From an uncultured Atopobium sp. (GTDB lineage Bacteria; Actinomycetota; Coriobacteriia; Coriobacteriales; Atopobiaceae): 25,301 nucleotides of DNA. Position 1 is the stretch's first letter, and every line of letters begins with the position of its first letter. The notes beneath the pieces are model-generated. The model made no database searches. It was not told the origin of the DNA and saw nothing but the letters and a program-made list of their open reading frames with translations. Positions 8,313 to 15,900 of the stretch are shown here, piece after piece. The stretch is from assembly GCA_916720465.1 (NCBI GenBank), contig CAKARF010000006.1:1-25301 (forward strand), given 5' to 3'. Position numbers and translations under genes: made by a program.

Positions 8313-9539
8313 CTACATCTTACGTGGCACAGCCGTCTCAGCTGAAGGAGCATGAGCGGTAATCACATCAAGAGCTGCTGCCTCAAGGTCCTTCTCGCCA
8401 GCGGCTACTGCCCTACCATATGCGTCGGTATCAAGAATTGCCTGACGGAAGCGATCAGTTGTAAAGCCATAAGGAGCACGACCCCACTCGTTGGTCTTCT
8501 GAGCTCGCTCAACAATGATATCCAGGTCAGCGTCAACTGATTCTGGAGTAATGTCCAGATCGGCCAAGGTGGTTGGGAGACCAAGCTTTCTATTAAGCGC
8601 CACCTGCTCCTCAAGTGCCTTAAGGTTGCCGTCAAAGGCATAAAGAACGCAGGTACCAAAGGAAACAACCTCACCATGAAGGTGCTTCTCGCCACGCTCA
8701 CCTAGGGCAGTAAAAGCATTGTAGAAGGCATGAGCGGTTGAGGAATTGAAGTAATACGCGCCGCGCTCTGCGCCAAGATTGGTGGTCATATTAGACACAA
8801 TACCAGCAGTCACAATGATGTTCAGAACAACGTTCTCAAACGCCTCAGAGACAACGCCGGAGCGCTTATCTGCCAGTGCCTGCTCTGCGTTATCAAACAG
8901 AGGCTCAATGCAAGCGCCTGCGGCAAGAGCTCGTCCCATAAGAGGGCTGTGGAGCAGCTCAACTTCTCTGGAAGAAAGTTCAACCTCAGGGCCCTTAGAG
9001 AAAGCGTCACCAATTCCCGCCCAGAAGTACTCATCAGGACTCTCTGCAATAATCTGTGTATCAATAAAGGTATGAACAGGAAGCTCAGCAGGAATGAAGT
9101 ATGTATCTGCAGAACCATCCTCTTTATAGAAAACAGCAATTCTTGTTACAGGAGCGCAGTTAGAAGCAAGTGTTGGGAAGGTAAAGTATGGCTTATCCAG
9201 GATGGTTGCAATCTCTTTGCCCTCGTCGATTGCACGACCGCCACCAACAAGGAAGAGCATATCAGCAGCAATAACCTCAGGCATTGCTGCAATTCTCTTG
9301 GCATTTGCGTGCGTAGAGTTAGTGCCGTAAGAAATCCAAGAAGAGATAGAAACCTCAGAGCCTGCAAGTGCAGCCTCAAGCTTTGGACGTGCCTTCTCCA
9401 TTGCAGTTGGTCCACCAATGACTACTGCATTTTTGCCAAACCGCTTAACAATGCGCAGTACTGACTTATAAGCATCAACACCAATAGTATATGAAGGCAG
9501 ATATTCCGTGAATGTTCCGCGAGATTCCATCTTTTCCAT
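8313..9539 (-). CDS. Iron-containing alcohol dehydrogenase, glycerol dehydrogenase-like
   Basis: A group III (iron/zinc-dependent) NAD(P)-linked dehydrogenase resembling glycerol dehydrogenase GldA; the real substrate cannot be read from sequence. The 408 aa comprise a Rossmann-like N-terminal domain with the dinucleotide motif GGGRAID (99-105) and an alpha-helical C-terminal domain. Likely metal ligands are Asp178 (GIGDAF), His270 (STAHAFYN) and His288 (LHGEVVSFG), the usual Asp/His/His set. The motif has Arg where GldA normally has Lys (GGGK), and the length is somewhat greater than the roughly 365 aa of typical GldA. The ATG at 9539 follows a GGAGG ribosome-binding site; the TTG 12 bases upstream overlaps that site and is rejected. 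It sits 51 bases after the phospholipase-like gene and before a strong terminator. Confidence 0.85.
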   Translation of the reverse strand: MEKMESRGTFTEYLPSYTIGVDAYKSVLRIVKRFGKNAVVIGGPTAMEKARPKLEAALAGSEVSISSWISYGTNSTHANAKRIAAMPEVIAADMLFLVGGGRAIDEGKEIATILDKPYFTFPTLASNCAPVTRIAVFYKEDGSADTYFIPAELPVHTFIDTQIIAESPDEYFWAGIGDAFSKGPEVELSSREVELLHSPLMGRALAAGACIEPLFDNAEQALADKRSGVVSEAFENVVLNIIVTAGIVSNMTTNLGAERGAYYFNSSTAHAFYNAFTALGERGEKHLHGEVVSFGTCVLYAFDGNLKALEEQVALNRKLGLPTTLADLDITPESVDADLDIIVERAQKTNEWGRAPYGFTTDRFRQAILDTDAYGRAVAAGEKDLEAAALDVITAHAPSAETAVPRKM

Positions 9540-9590
9540 AACATCCTCCAAAGACTATCTCAGAAAAGCAAGAATATAACTTTACCTGAA

Positions 9591-10337
9591 TTAGTTATGT
9601 TTTTGCAACATAAATCCTTGAACGAGCGTTTCCTCTGCCTCTTTATAAGCTGACGAGAAAAACTCTGTATCAAGCATTTGATACTCCGGTGAGCTCACGC
9701 TATTCTGGCGATTCTCCTCTGCAATACGCTGTATGACCTGAAGCGTTTGCTCAACATCTGAATGCGTAAACCCATACTGTGGATGAGCCGCGGCAACTGC
9801 AAAGAGCTCATCAGATACTTCTGGCAGACGATTCATATCAAGCGAGCGCCCGTAAACATCAAAATCTGCTTGCTTACGAATACGCGCATCTTCTCCCGTA
9901 GGAATATGATGAGCACGCAAAAATGCCCGTGTATGAGCGTTATACACGTGGTCGCAAACAAGGTGGCACCAAATGCCCACGATAAGTTCTCTAAGCTGGC
10001 ACTGATCTACTAAGCTGCGCTGCTCAGCTGAGCAATACGTCACATTTGGCTGAATAAAGTCAATCTGCAGCAGATACTCAGCAGGGGTAAGACTCCCCAT
10101 AAAATTTCGCTGATAGCGCCTGTAACTTGGAATAGGCAAACTTCCTGGGTATGACTGATGGCTTCGACCGTACCTCACCTTGTGAGAATAGTCTGGAACC
10201 ATAAAGCCAATGTGCACATCAGGAGCAACGTTTCCAAGCAGAAATGCATCAGGGTAGTGAATATCTACATCCAAGCAACCGGCTCCTTTCTCAAGGAGCC
10301 GGTCAGCATGAGCAATATGTACGTTCCAACTTGGCAC
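9591..10337 (-). CDS. Zinc-dependent phospholipase C-like protein (hypothetical)
   Basis: A 248-aa soluble protein with no signal peptide. Its histidine pattern resembles the zinc-dependent phospholipase C / S1-P1 nuclease-like fold: PSWNVHIAHAD at the N-terminus (His7, His10), FLLGNVAPDVHIG at 32-44 and HLVCDHVYNAHT at 125-136 (His125, Asp129, His130, His135). These could form a multi-zinc site, but the function is unproven; uncharacterised proteins with a similar pattern occur in Gram-positive bacteria. The frame stays open far into pheT, but that extension is a shadow of pheT. The start is taken as GTG at 10337, just 13 bases after the pheT stop, because the conserved-looking PSWN segment begins there; an AGG about 10 bases upstream is a weak ribosome-binding site. 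The gene is probably co-transcribed with pheST. Confidence 0.65.
   Translation of the reverse strand: MPSWNVHIAHADRLLEKGAGCLDVDIHYPDAFLLGNVAPDVHIGFMVPDYSHKVRYGRSHQSYPGSLPIPSYRRYQRNFMGSLTPAEYLLQIDFIQPNVTYCSAEQRSLVDQCQLRELIVGIWCHLVCDHVYNAHTRAFLRAHHIPTGEDARIRKQADFDVYGRSLDMNRLPEVSDELFAVAAAHPQYGFTHSDVEQTLQVIQRIAEENRQNSVSSPEYQMLDTEFFSSAYKEAEETLVQGFMLQKHN
10278..10303 (-). repeat. Perfect 11-bp hairpin with GNRA loop near the start of the phospholipase-like gene
   Basis: The arms ACCGGCTCCTT (10278-10288) and AAGGAGCCGGT (10293-10303) pair without mismatch. On the transcribed minus strand the 4-base loop is GAGA, a stabilising GNRA tetraloop. The hairpin begins 48 bases after the pheT stop and lies inside codons about 12-20 of the next gene. 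No T-run follows, so it is not a classical terminator. It could protect the pheT 3' end or slow translation. Confidence 0.6.
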
Positions 10338-10350
10338 TACAATTACCTGC

Positions 10351-12810
10351 TTATCCTCGAATTTCTCCGCCGGTAGAACGAAGAACCTTCTCCACAAGCT
10401 TTGTGTGGGTCTTCTCGACCTCTTCAGAAGTAAGCGTTCTGTCGTCTGCACGATACGTGAGCGAGAAGGCCATAGACTTCTTGCCCTCACCAACACGCAG
10501 CGGATCGCGGTATACGTCAAAGAGTCTGATGTCGCAGAGAAGCTTGCCACCTGCAGACTTCAAACGCTGAACTAGCTGCTCTGCAGTGACGCTCTCGTCA
10601 ACAACAATTGCCAGGTCAATAGAGATGCCTGGGTAGGTTGGAGGCTCAACAATAGGAAGATCTTTCTGAGAAAGACGCAAGAGCGACGCAACAGAAATTT
10701 CAAAGGCAATTACAGGAACCTCAATGTCAAAGTTCTGTAGCGACAGAGGATGAATATTTCCAACCCAACCGATTGTCTCGCTACCTGCAAGAATCTCAGC
10801 AGCGCGACCAGGCTGCAGCCAACCGTACTGCTCTGGCTCAGCTACACGGAAACGAACCTTAGGAATGCGAAGTGCCTCAAGCAAGCCCTCAACAATGCCC
10901 TTAGCATCAAAGAAATCGTAAGCTGGATACTTAGCGTTCCAGGTGTCATCAGCTGGGCGACCAACTAATACGCCACAGACGTAACTGGGTTCATCTGGCT
11001 GGCTCTTATCCTTGTGGCCAAAAAGCACGCGACCCAACTCATACATAGCAATGTTAGAAACACCGTGAGCAAGGTTGTACGCAATAGAGCGCAGAAGACC
11101 CGGAACAATAGAACGACGCATCTCAGACTGATCAGCAACAAGTGGGCTCATAACCTTTACAGGGACGCCTCTTCCCTCTTCGCTCATACCAAGCTTAGAG
11201 AGGTCATCTGGACTTGCAAACAAATATGACTTTGTCTCGTTGAGACCAAGGGAGCGCAGCGTACGGCCAATCTTTCTGATCTGACGCTGATCTGAAGTCA
11301 AACCGCCTGCATGGTTTCTAGCAGCAGGAAGCGTAGCCTCAATATCACCTTCACCCCACAGGCGAACAATCTCCTCAATAAGGTCAACCTCGCGCGTAAG
11401 GTCTGGGCGGTTTGTAGGAGCAACAACACTCAGCTCTCCGTTGTCTGCTGGAGTAACCTTGCAACCAAGACGCGTAAGGCGAGAAACCATAAACTCTTCT
11501 GGAATTTGAGCACCCGCAAGAGCGCAGACGCGTTCTGGACGAAGCGTAATAGTTACTGCCTCTTTTACCTTTGGATATACATCAACAATACCAGGGCAAA
11601 CCTCGGCACCACAGCACTCCTCAAAGAGAGCTGCTGCAATATCTGCAACAGATGCGCAGCCGTTTGGATCCACAAGACGCTCGTAGCGAATAGAAGCCTC
11701 GCTCATCAAATCAAGGTTTCTGCTGGTATGGCTAATGTGGCCATTATCAAAAACAGCGGATTCCAAAAGGACATCAACGGTATTCTCGGTAATTTCAGAA
11801 TCCAGGCCACCCATAACACCAGCAAGCGCAATTGGAGTCTTACCGTTATCAGTAATGACGGTCATATCAGAAGTAAGCTCACGGTCTTCTCCGTCAAGCG
11901 TCACAATGTGCTCACCGTCTTCTGCGGCGCGAACCACAATGTGATACTTGCCATCTTCCTTGGTAAGTTTTCCAAGGTCAAAGGCGTGCAGAGGCTGGCC
12001 AGTCAGGTACATAACGTAGTTAGTAACATCAACAACGTTGTTAATAGAGCGACCACCACAAGCCGTAACGCGGCGAGCCAGCCACTCAGGGCTTGGGCCA
12101 ATCTTAACGTTACGAACCACGCGAGCGGTATACCTTGAGCAGAGCTCAGGGTCAGCAATAGTAACATCTACCTGCTCAGATACATCTGCACCGGACTCAG
12201 AGGTAACACTTGGGAGCTCAATGTGAGTGTCGATGTCATATATTGCAGAAACCTCAACGGCCATACCTGTCATAGAGAGGCAGTCAGGGCGGTTAGGGGT
12301 AATCTCACAATCAAGAACAACATCAGACATGCCCAGGTAATCCGTAAGGGGCATACCAATTGGAGCATCCTCGGGAAGAATCATAATACCGCTCTGATCA
12401 TCGCCAAGACCCAGCTCGCGAGAAGAGCAGTTCATGCCGCAAGACTCAACGCCACGCAGCTTGGACTTTTTAATCTTGAAGTCTCCAGGAAGCACTGCGC
12501 CAATCATTGCCGTAACAATGTGGTCTCCCTGATTAAAGTTCTGAGCACCACAAACAATCTGTAGAGGAACAGGATTTCCGTCCTTATCCACATTGTTGTT
12601 GCCCACGTCAACTAGGGTGACGTACATGTGATCAGAATCAGGATGAGGCTCTTTGCTTACAACCTGAGCAGTAACAACATAGTCAAGGTTAGCGCCAACA
12701 CGCTCTACCGCTTCAACCTCAGTACCAGTGCGCACAAACTCGCGCTCAAGGTCTTTTGGGTCCTGAGGAAGATCAACGAGCGTCTTCAGCCATTCATAAG
12801 ATACACGCAT
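10351..12810 (-). CDS. pheT: Phenylalanine--tRNA ligase beta subunit PheT
   Basis: The beta subunit of the (alpha-beta)2 phenylalanyl-tRNA synthetase, 819 aa, of normal length. An N-terminal tRNA-binding OB-fold domain (about 40-150, around VSKEPHPDSDHMYVTLVDVG) is followed by the B3/B4 editing domain, the B5 domain, the catalytic-like core (FASPDDLSKLG...PLVADQSEMRRSIVPGLL) and a C-terminal FDX-ACB anticodon-binding domain (about the last 95 residues, from PPTYPGISIDLAIVV). The ATG at 12810 has AAGG seven bases upstream and gives the standard MRVSYEWLK start. It follows pheS after 30 bases and shares its T-box control. Nothing unusual was seen in the protein. Confidence 0.97.
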   Translation of the reverse strand: MRVSYEWLKTLVDLPQDPKDLEREFVRTGTEVEAVERVGANLDYVVTAQVVSKEPHPDSDHMYVTLVDVGNNNVDKDGNPVPLQIVCGAQNFNQGDHIVTAMIGAVLPGDFKIKKSKLRGVESCGMNCSSRELGLGDDQSGIMILPEDAPIGMPLTDYLGMSDVVLDCEITPNRPDCLSMTGMAVEVSAIYDIDTHIELPSVTSESGADVSEQVDVTIADPELCSRYTARVVRNVKIGPSPEWLARRVTACGGRSINNVVDVTNYVMYLTGQPLHAFDLGKLTKEDGKYHIVVRAAEDGEHIVTLDGEDRELTSDMTVITDNGKTPIALAGVMGGLDSEITENTVDVLLESAVFDNGHISHTSRNLDLMSEASIRYERLVDPNGCASVADIAAALFEECCGAEVCPGIVDVYPKVKEAVTITLRPERVCALAGAQIPEEFMVSRLTRLGCKVTPADNGELSVVAPTNRPDLTREVDLIEEIVRLWGEGDIEATLPAARNHAGGLTSDQRQIRKIGRTLRSLGLNETKSYLFASPDDLSKLGMSEEGRGVPVKVMSPLVADQSEMRRSIVPGLLRSIAYNLAHGVSNIAMYELGRVLFGHKDKSQPDEPSYVCGVLVGRPADDTWNAKYPAYDFFDAKGIVEGLLEALRIPKVRFRVAEPEQYGWLQPGRAAEILAGSETIGWVGNIHPLSLQNFDIEVPVIAFEISVASLLRLSQKDLPIVEPPTYPGISIDLAIVVDESVTAEQLVQRLKSAGGKLLCDIRLFDVYRDPLRVGEGKKSMAFSLTYRADDRTLTSEEVEKTHTKLVEKVLRSTGGEIRG

Positions 12811-12840
12811 GTGATTGCCTTTCTAGTAAGACGCCGATGA

Positions 12841-13908
12841 TTAGAACTGACGCAGAACTCTCTGGTCACCAGAGATGAGCATGCGCAGGTCAGAAAGGTC
12901 ATAACGAAGCGCTGCAACACGCTCAACACCAATGCCAAAGGCAAAGCCTGTGTACTTCTCGGAATCAATACCGCAGTACTTGAAGACATTAGGGTCAACC
13001 ATGCCGCAACCAAGAATCTCAAGCCAGCCCGTGTTCTTGCAGAAACGGCAGCCCTCACCGTGGCAAACACCACAAGAAACGTCTACCTCGCAGCTTGGCT
13101 CGGTGAATGGGAAGAAGTGAGGACGATAGCGGGTAGCGCGGTCCTTACCAAAAATCTCACGAGTAAAGTGGTCAAGGGTGCCCTTGAGGTCACCAAAGGT
13201 GATTCCCTCATCAACAACAAGTCCTTCCATCTGCGTAAACTGTGGCAGATGGTTTGCATCTGCAGTGTCAGGACGGAATACCGTACCAGGGCAAATCATG
13301 TAAATAGGAGGCTCTTTTGTCTCCATGGTATGTACCTGAACGCCGGAGGTCTGCGTACGAAGAAGAACATCAGACTCACCCAGTACGTGCGATTCCTTAC
13401 CTTCTGGTGCATTGTCTACTACGTAAAACGTATCCTTACCAGAACGGCTTGGGTGATCTTCAGGAGCGTTCAGCGCGGTGAAGTTGTAGTAGGTGGTCTC
13501 AACATAGGGGCCCGTCTCAATGGTGTAGCCCATGCTGATGAAGATGTCTTCCATCTCTTCACGCACCTGCTCAATGAGGTGCTGAGTGCCTGGGTTCAGA
13601 CGACGACCCGGAAGGGTAATATCGGTTGCCTCAGCATTGAGCTGGGCTTCAAGGGCTTCTCGCTTTAAAGAAAGCTGGCGCTCACGAATAGCAGTCTCAA
13701 CGTTAGCGCGAACGGTGTTTGCAAGCTGACCCATTTGAGGGCGCTGATCTGCGGGAACTTGACCCATCATACGCATAATTGCTGTAAGAGAGCCTTTCTT
13801 TCCCATTGATGCCACGCGCACCTTTTCAAGTGCTTCAAGGTTTGTTGCCTTAGCAATTCCTTCAAGTACTTGCTCGCGAATTGCCGAGAGTTCCTCAGAC
13901 ATTCCCAT
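12841..13908 (-). CDS. pheS: Phenylalanine--tRNA ligase alpha subunit PheS
   Basis: The catalytic alpha subunit of phenylalanyl-tRNA synthetase, 355 aa. A coiled-coil N-terminal arm (about 1-85) precedes the class II aminoacyl-tRNA synthetase core. Visible motifs are the motif 2 region FRPDTADANHLPQFTQMEGLVVD, the phenylalanine-binding FFPFTEPSCEVDV segment and motif 3 GFAFGIGVERVAALRYDLSDLR near the C-terminus. A Cys-rich stretch (CGVCHGEGCRFCKNTGW) resembles the knuckle common in Gram-positive PheS proteins. The ATG at 13908 has AAAGGG seven bases upstream. The gene begins just after the T-box terminator, so its transcription depends on uncharged tRNA-Phe. Confidence 0.97.
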   Translation of the reverse strand: MGMSEELSAIREQVLEGIAKATNLEALEKVRVASMGKKGSLTAIMRMMGQVPADQRPQMGQLANTVRANVETAIRERQLSLKREALEAQLNAEATDITLPGRRLNPGTQHLIEQVREEMEDIFISMGYTIETGPYVETTYYNFTALNAPEDHPSRSGKDTFYVVDNAPEGKESHVLGESDVLLRTQTSGVQVHTMETKEPPIYMICPGTVFRPDTADANHLPQFTQMEGLVVDEGITFGDLKGTLDHFTREIFGKDRATRYRPHFFPFTEPSCEVDVSCGVCHGEGCRFCKNTGWLEILGCGMVDPNVFKYCGIDSEKYTGFAFGIGVERVAALRYDLSDLRMLISGDQRVLRQF

Positions 13909-13921
13909 GTAATTACCCTTT

Positions 13922-14183
13922 CAATAGAAAACCGCCCCTGAGCATATGCCCAAGGACGGAAAATTTCCGCGGTACCACCTCGGTTGATTGCACAGTTTTC
14001 TCTCTGAGCAATCCGCTTTGAAGCCTAGTCTCGTTAGGCGGACGACTTCCCTACTAAGCAGTGACTGCCGTTCAAGTTGTAGCTCGGGAGTGAACTCTAC
14101 CAGCGCTGTGCAGGTGTTTCTCAGCCACGAACACCCTCTCTGTTCACAACGTGCTCCGGCAAACCTCTCCGTCAACGCACTTT
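13922..14183 (-). ncRNA. T-box riboswitch (tRNA-Phe specific) controlling pheST
   Basis: A T-box leader senses the charging state of its cognate tRNA. The minus strand carries the T-box element AGGTGGTACCGCGG (13967-13980), whose TGG pairs with the free tRNA 3' end. CCGAGG, just before it, can pair with CCTTGG downstream to form the antiterminator. Stem III is visible as GATTGC...GCAATC at about 13984-14013. Stem I has the AGAGAGG bulge sequence followed by an apical hairpin. The segment GAG-TTC-ACTC places a TTC specifier codon at 14092-14094, matching Phe. The 5' end is estimated from a candidate promoter and is uncertain by tens of bases. Uncharged tRNA-Phe should allow read-through into pheS. 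Confidence 0.92.
13932..13959 (-). terminator. T-box-regulated intrinsic terminator
   Basis: A 12-bp stem (13948-13959 with 13932-13943, containing some G-U pairs) and an ATAT loop are followed on the minus strand by TTTTCTATTG. Its 5' arm includes CCTTGG, which competes with pairing to CCGAGG in the antiterminator. It ends about 23 bases before the pheS start codon. Confidence 0.88.
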
Positions 14184-14189
14184 GTTCAG

Positions 14190-14198
14190 AGTATCACA
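14190..14198 (-). promoter_or_regulatory. Candidate extended -10 promoter for the Phe T-box transcript
   Basis: TGTGATACT on the minus strand is an extended -10-like element (TG-N-GATACT) overlapping the last codons of znuB. It predicts a start near 14183, just before T-box stem I. No good -35 hexamer is present 17 bases upstream, which is tolerable for an extended -10 promoter. Confidence 0.4.
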
Positions 14199-15006
14199 CT
14201 GCACGGGTTTTGAGCAGCAGTACAACCCTTTTTACCAGAAAGATAAACAAAAGCGTAACAACCGCGAGAAGAACGATGGTTCCTCCTGGCTTAAGGCCAA
14301 GCTCATAAGAGATGACAAGTCCCCCAAGCGAGGTCAGCATACCCACCGTGCTTGCATACAGGCAACATTGCTTCCAGCTGCGGGAAATCTGCAAAGCACA
14401 GGCAACGGGAACCACCATCATAGACGACACAATAAGTGAGCCAACTGTTCTTGCTGCAACAGCAACTACTAAAGCTACTGCGATAACAAAACCAAAGTTG
14501 ATAAGGCTTACAGGAACACCTACACAACGTGCGTGACGCTCGTCAAAAGACATCAAGAAGAGTTCTTTTCTGAGGAAGAAGCAAAACGCAACGGCAAGAA
14601 TGCTAATGACCACAATCATCTGAACTTCTTGCTCGCTCACGGTCAAAATTGAGCCAAACATAAAACTGTTGAAGCTTGATGAATTAGGAACAAAACCAGA
14701 CAACACGCCCGCTAAACCAATACCCGCTGCCATAACAATGGCAACTGCAAGCTCCGACTGATCTTTGAAGTGACGACGCACGCCCTCAACACAGAGCGCT
14801 CCACCCAAGCAAGCTGCAATTGCTCCAGCAACAGGATTGATGCCCGCAATCATGCCTCCCGCAACACCTGCAAGAGAGGTATGTGAAAGAGCGTCACCAA
14901 TCATAGAGAGGCGCTTCAGAACAACCGTCACGCCTACCAGCGGAATGATTGCTCCCAAAAGGATTCCTACAAGAATTCCTCGCTGCATAAATACGTATTC
15001 AAACAT
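14194..15006 (-). CDS. znuB: Zinc/manganese ABC transporter permease (ZnuB-like)
   Basis: The integral membrane permease of an ABC-3 family metal importer, 270 aa, with about eight or nine hydrophobic segments from residue 10 to 265. The typical LKRLSMIGDALSHTSLAGVAGG segment (about 30-51) and a late TVGSLIVSSMMVVPVACAL segment identify the family. Zinc is favoured over manganese because of the His-rich partners, but permease sequence alone does not settle this. The ATG at 15006 directly abuts the znuC stop (TAAATG) and uses a GAGGAGG ribosome-binding site inside the znuC 3' end, so coupling is likely. No independent terminator follows; the stop lies within the promoter region of the Phe T-box. 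Confidence 0.93.
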   Translation of the reverse strand: MFEYVFMQRGILVGILLGAIIPLVGVTVVLKRLSMIGDALSHTSLAGVAGGMIAGINPVAGAIAACLGGALCVEGVRRHFKDQSELAVAIVMAAGIGLAGVLSGFVPNSSSFNSFMFGSILTVSEQEVQMIVVISILAVAFCFFLRKELFLMSFDERHARCVGVPVSLINFGFVIAVALVVAVAARTVGSLIVSSMMVVPVACALQISRSWKQCCLYASTVGMLTSLGGLVISYELGLKPGGTIVLLAVVTLLFIFLVKRVVLLLKTRAV

Positions 15007-15861
15007 TTATGCCCTCCTCTCATGCGAGTCTTGGGCATCTTGAACAACGTCGGACGCAGGACCAAGGGACTCCGTTAAAGCAAAATCATCTAATTTTCCG
15101 CGATTGTGGTCGTGGACATGATGAGAGTCAAGGTCACAGTGAGCGCCATGAACTGCACAGTGATCATGACCGTGACCCCTACCTGCAATTTCTGTAGCTT
15201 TGTGGTCAGCAACTTCAATAACTCGACAAGCCAGCGCATCAAGAGCTGCAAGATCATGCGTAACAATAAGTACCGCAAGATCTCGAGCTGCATGGGCTTC
15301 TCGCACTAGGCTATAGAAATGATTGCGACTCTCTTTATCAAGACCAGTTGTAGGCTCGTCCAGGATAAGTAGTGATGGGTTTCCAACCAGCGCACAGGCA
15401 AGGCGAACTCTCTGGAGCTGTCCTCCAGAGAGTTCCCTAATAATACGCGTGGAAAAATCAGTCATACCTACAAGGTCAAGTGCCTCAAGCGTGCGCTCGC
15501 GACGCTCTTTTGCGCTCATCTTTACCTTTTTGGCACGAGCATACTGACTTGCATCTACTAGCTCGACGACGCTTGCAGGAAAGCGATTAACCGATTCTGA
15601 AGGGAGCTGTGGGACATAGCCTACACGCTCCCAGTCTTTAAACCGAGTCGAGGGCGTTCCAAAAAGAAGTGATTTGCCACTTGTTGGCTCAAGCTCACCC
15701 ACCACAATTCGAGAGAGCGTAGATTTACCAGCTCCGTTATCACCAATAAGCGCGCAAATCTCACCTTGATGAACGTCTAAATTTACATCGCTTAAGACGC
15801 GCGTCTTCTTGTAAGAAAAACTCACGTCTTGAAGCGAGATGGCTATCTGACTTTCCTGCAA
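15007..15861 (-). CDS. znuC: Zinc ABC transporter ATPase (ZnuC-like) with His/Cys-rich C-terminal tail
   Basis: The cytoplasmic ATPase of the metal importer. Walker A GDNGAGKST is at 40-48, followed by the signature LSGGQLQR, Walker B LLILDEPTTGLD and the H-loop VTHD. After a complete ATPase domain (about residues 1-226) there is a 58-residue extension. Its first part (229-252) has nine histidines and two cysteines, in a pattern such as GHGHDHCAVHGAHCD. This probably binds zinc on the cytoplasmic side. The start is uncertain: TTG at 15861, five bases after GGAGG, is chosen; a GTG three bases upstream is too close to that site, and a TTG at 15873 overlaps it. There is a 39-base gap from znuA and none to znuB. 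Confidence 0.93.
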   Translation of the reverse strand: MQESQIAISLQDVSFSYKKTRVLSDVNLDVHQGEICALIGDNGAGKSTLSRIVVGELEPTSGKSLLFGTPSTRFKDWERVGYVPQLPSESVNRFPASVVELVDASQYARAKKVKMSAKERRERTLEALDLVGMTDFSTRIIRELSGGQLQRVRLACALVGNPSLLILDEPTTGLDKESRNHFYSLVREAHAARDLAVLIVTHDLAALDALACRVIEVADHKATEIAGRGHGHDHCAVHGAHCDLDSHHVHDHNRGKLDDFALTESLGPASDVVQDAQDSHERRA

Positions 15862-15900
15862 CACGTCCTCCAAACACCCAGCCTAAGCTGGTAACACATA

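Noticed and set aside
10338..10550. N-terminal extension of the phospholipase-like frame into pheT
   Set aside because: This part is an alternative-frame shadow of the PheT FDX-ACB domain; the translation is Arg/Ser-rich and unlike the rest of the protein.
11311..12138. A 275-codon open frame on the plus strand opposite pheT
   Set aside because: It is antisense to a clear synthetase gene, with low-complexity Asn/Thr/Lys-rich translation and no start signals.
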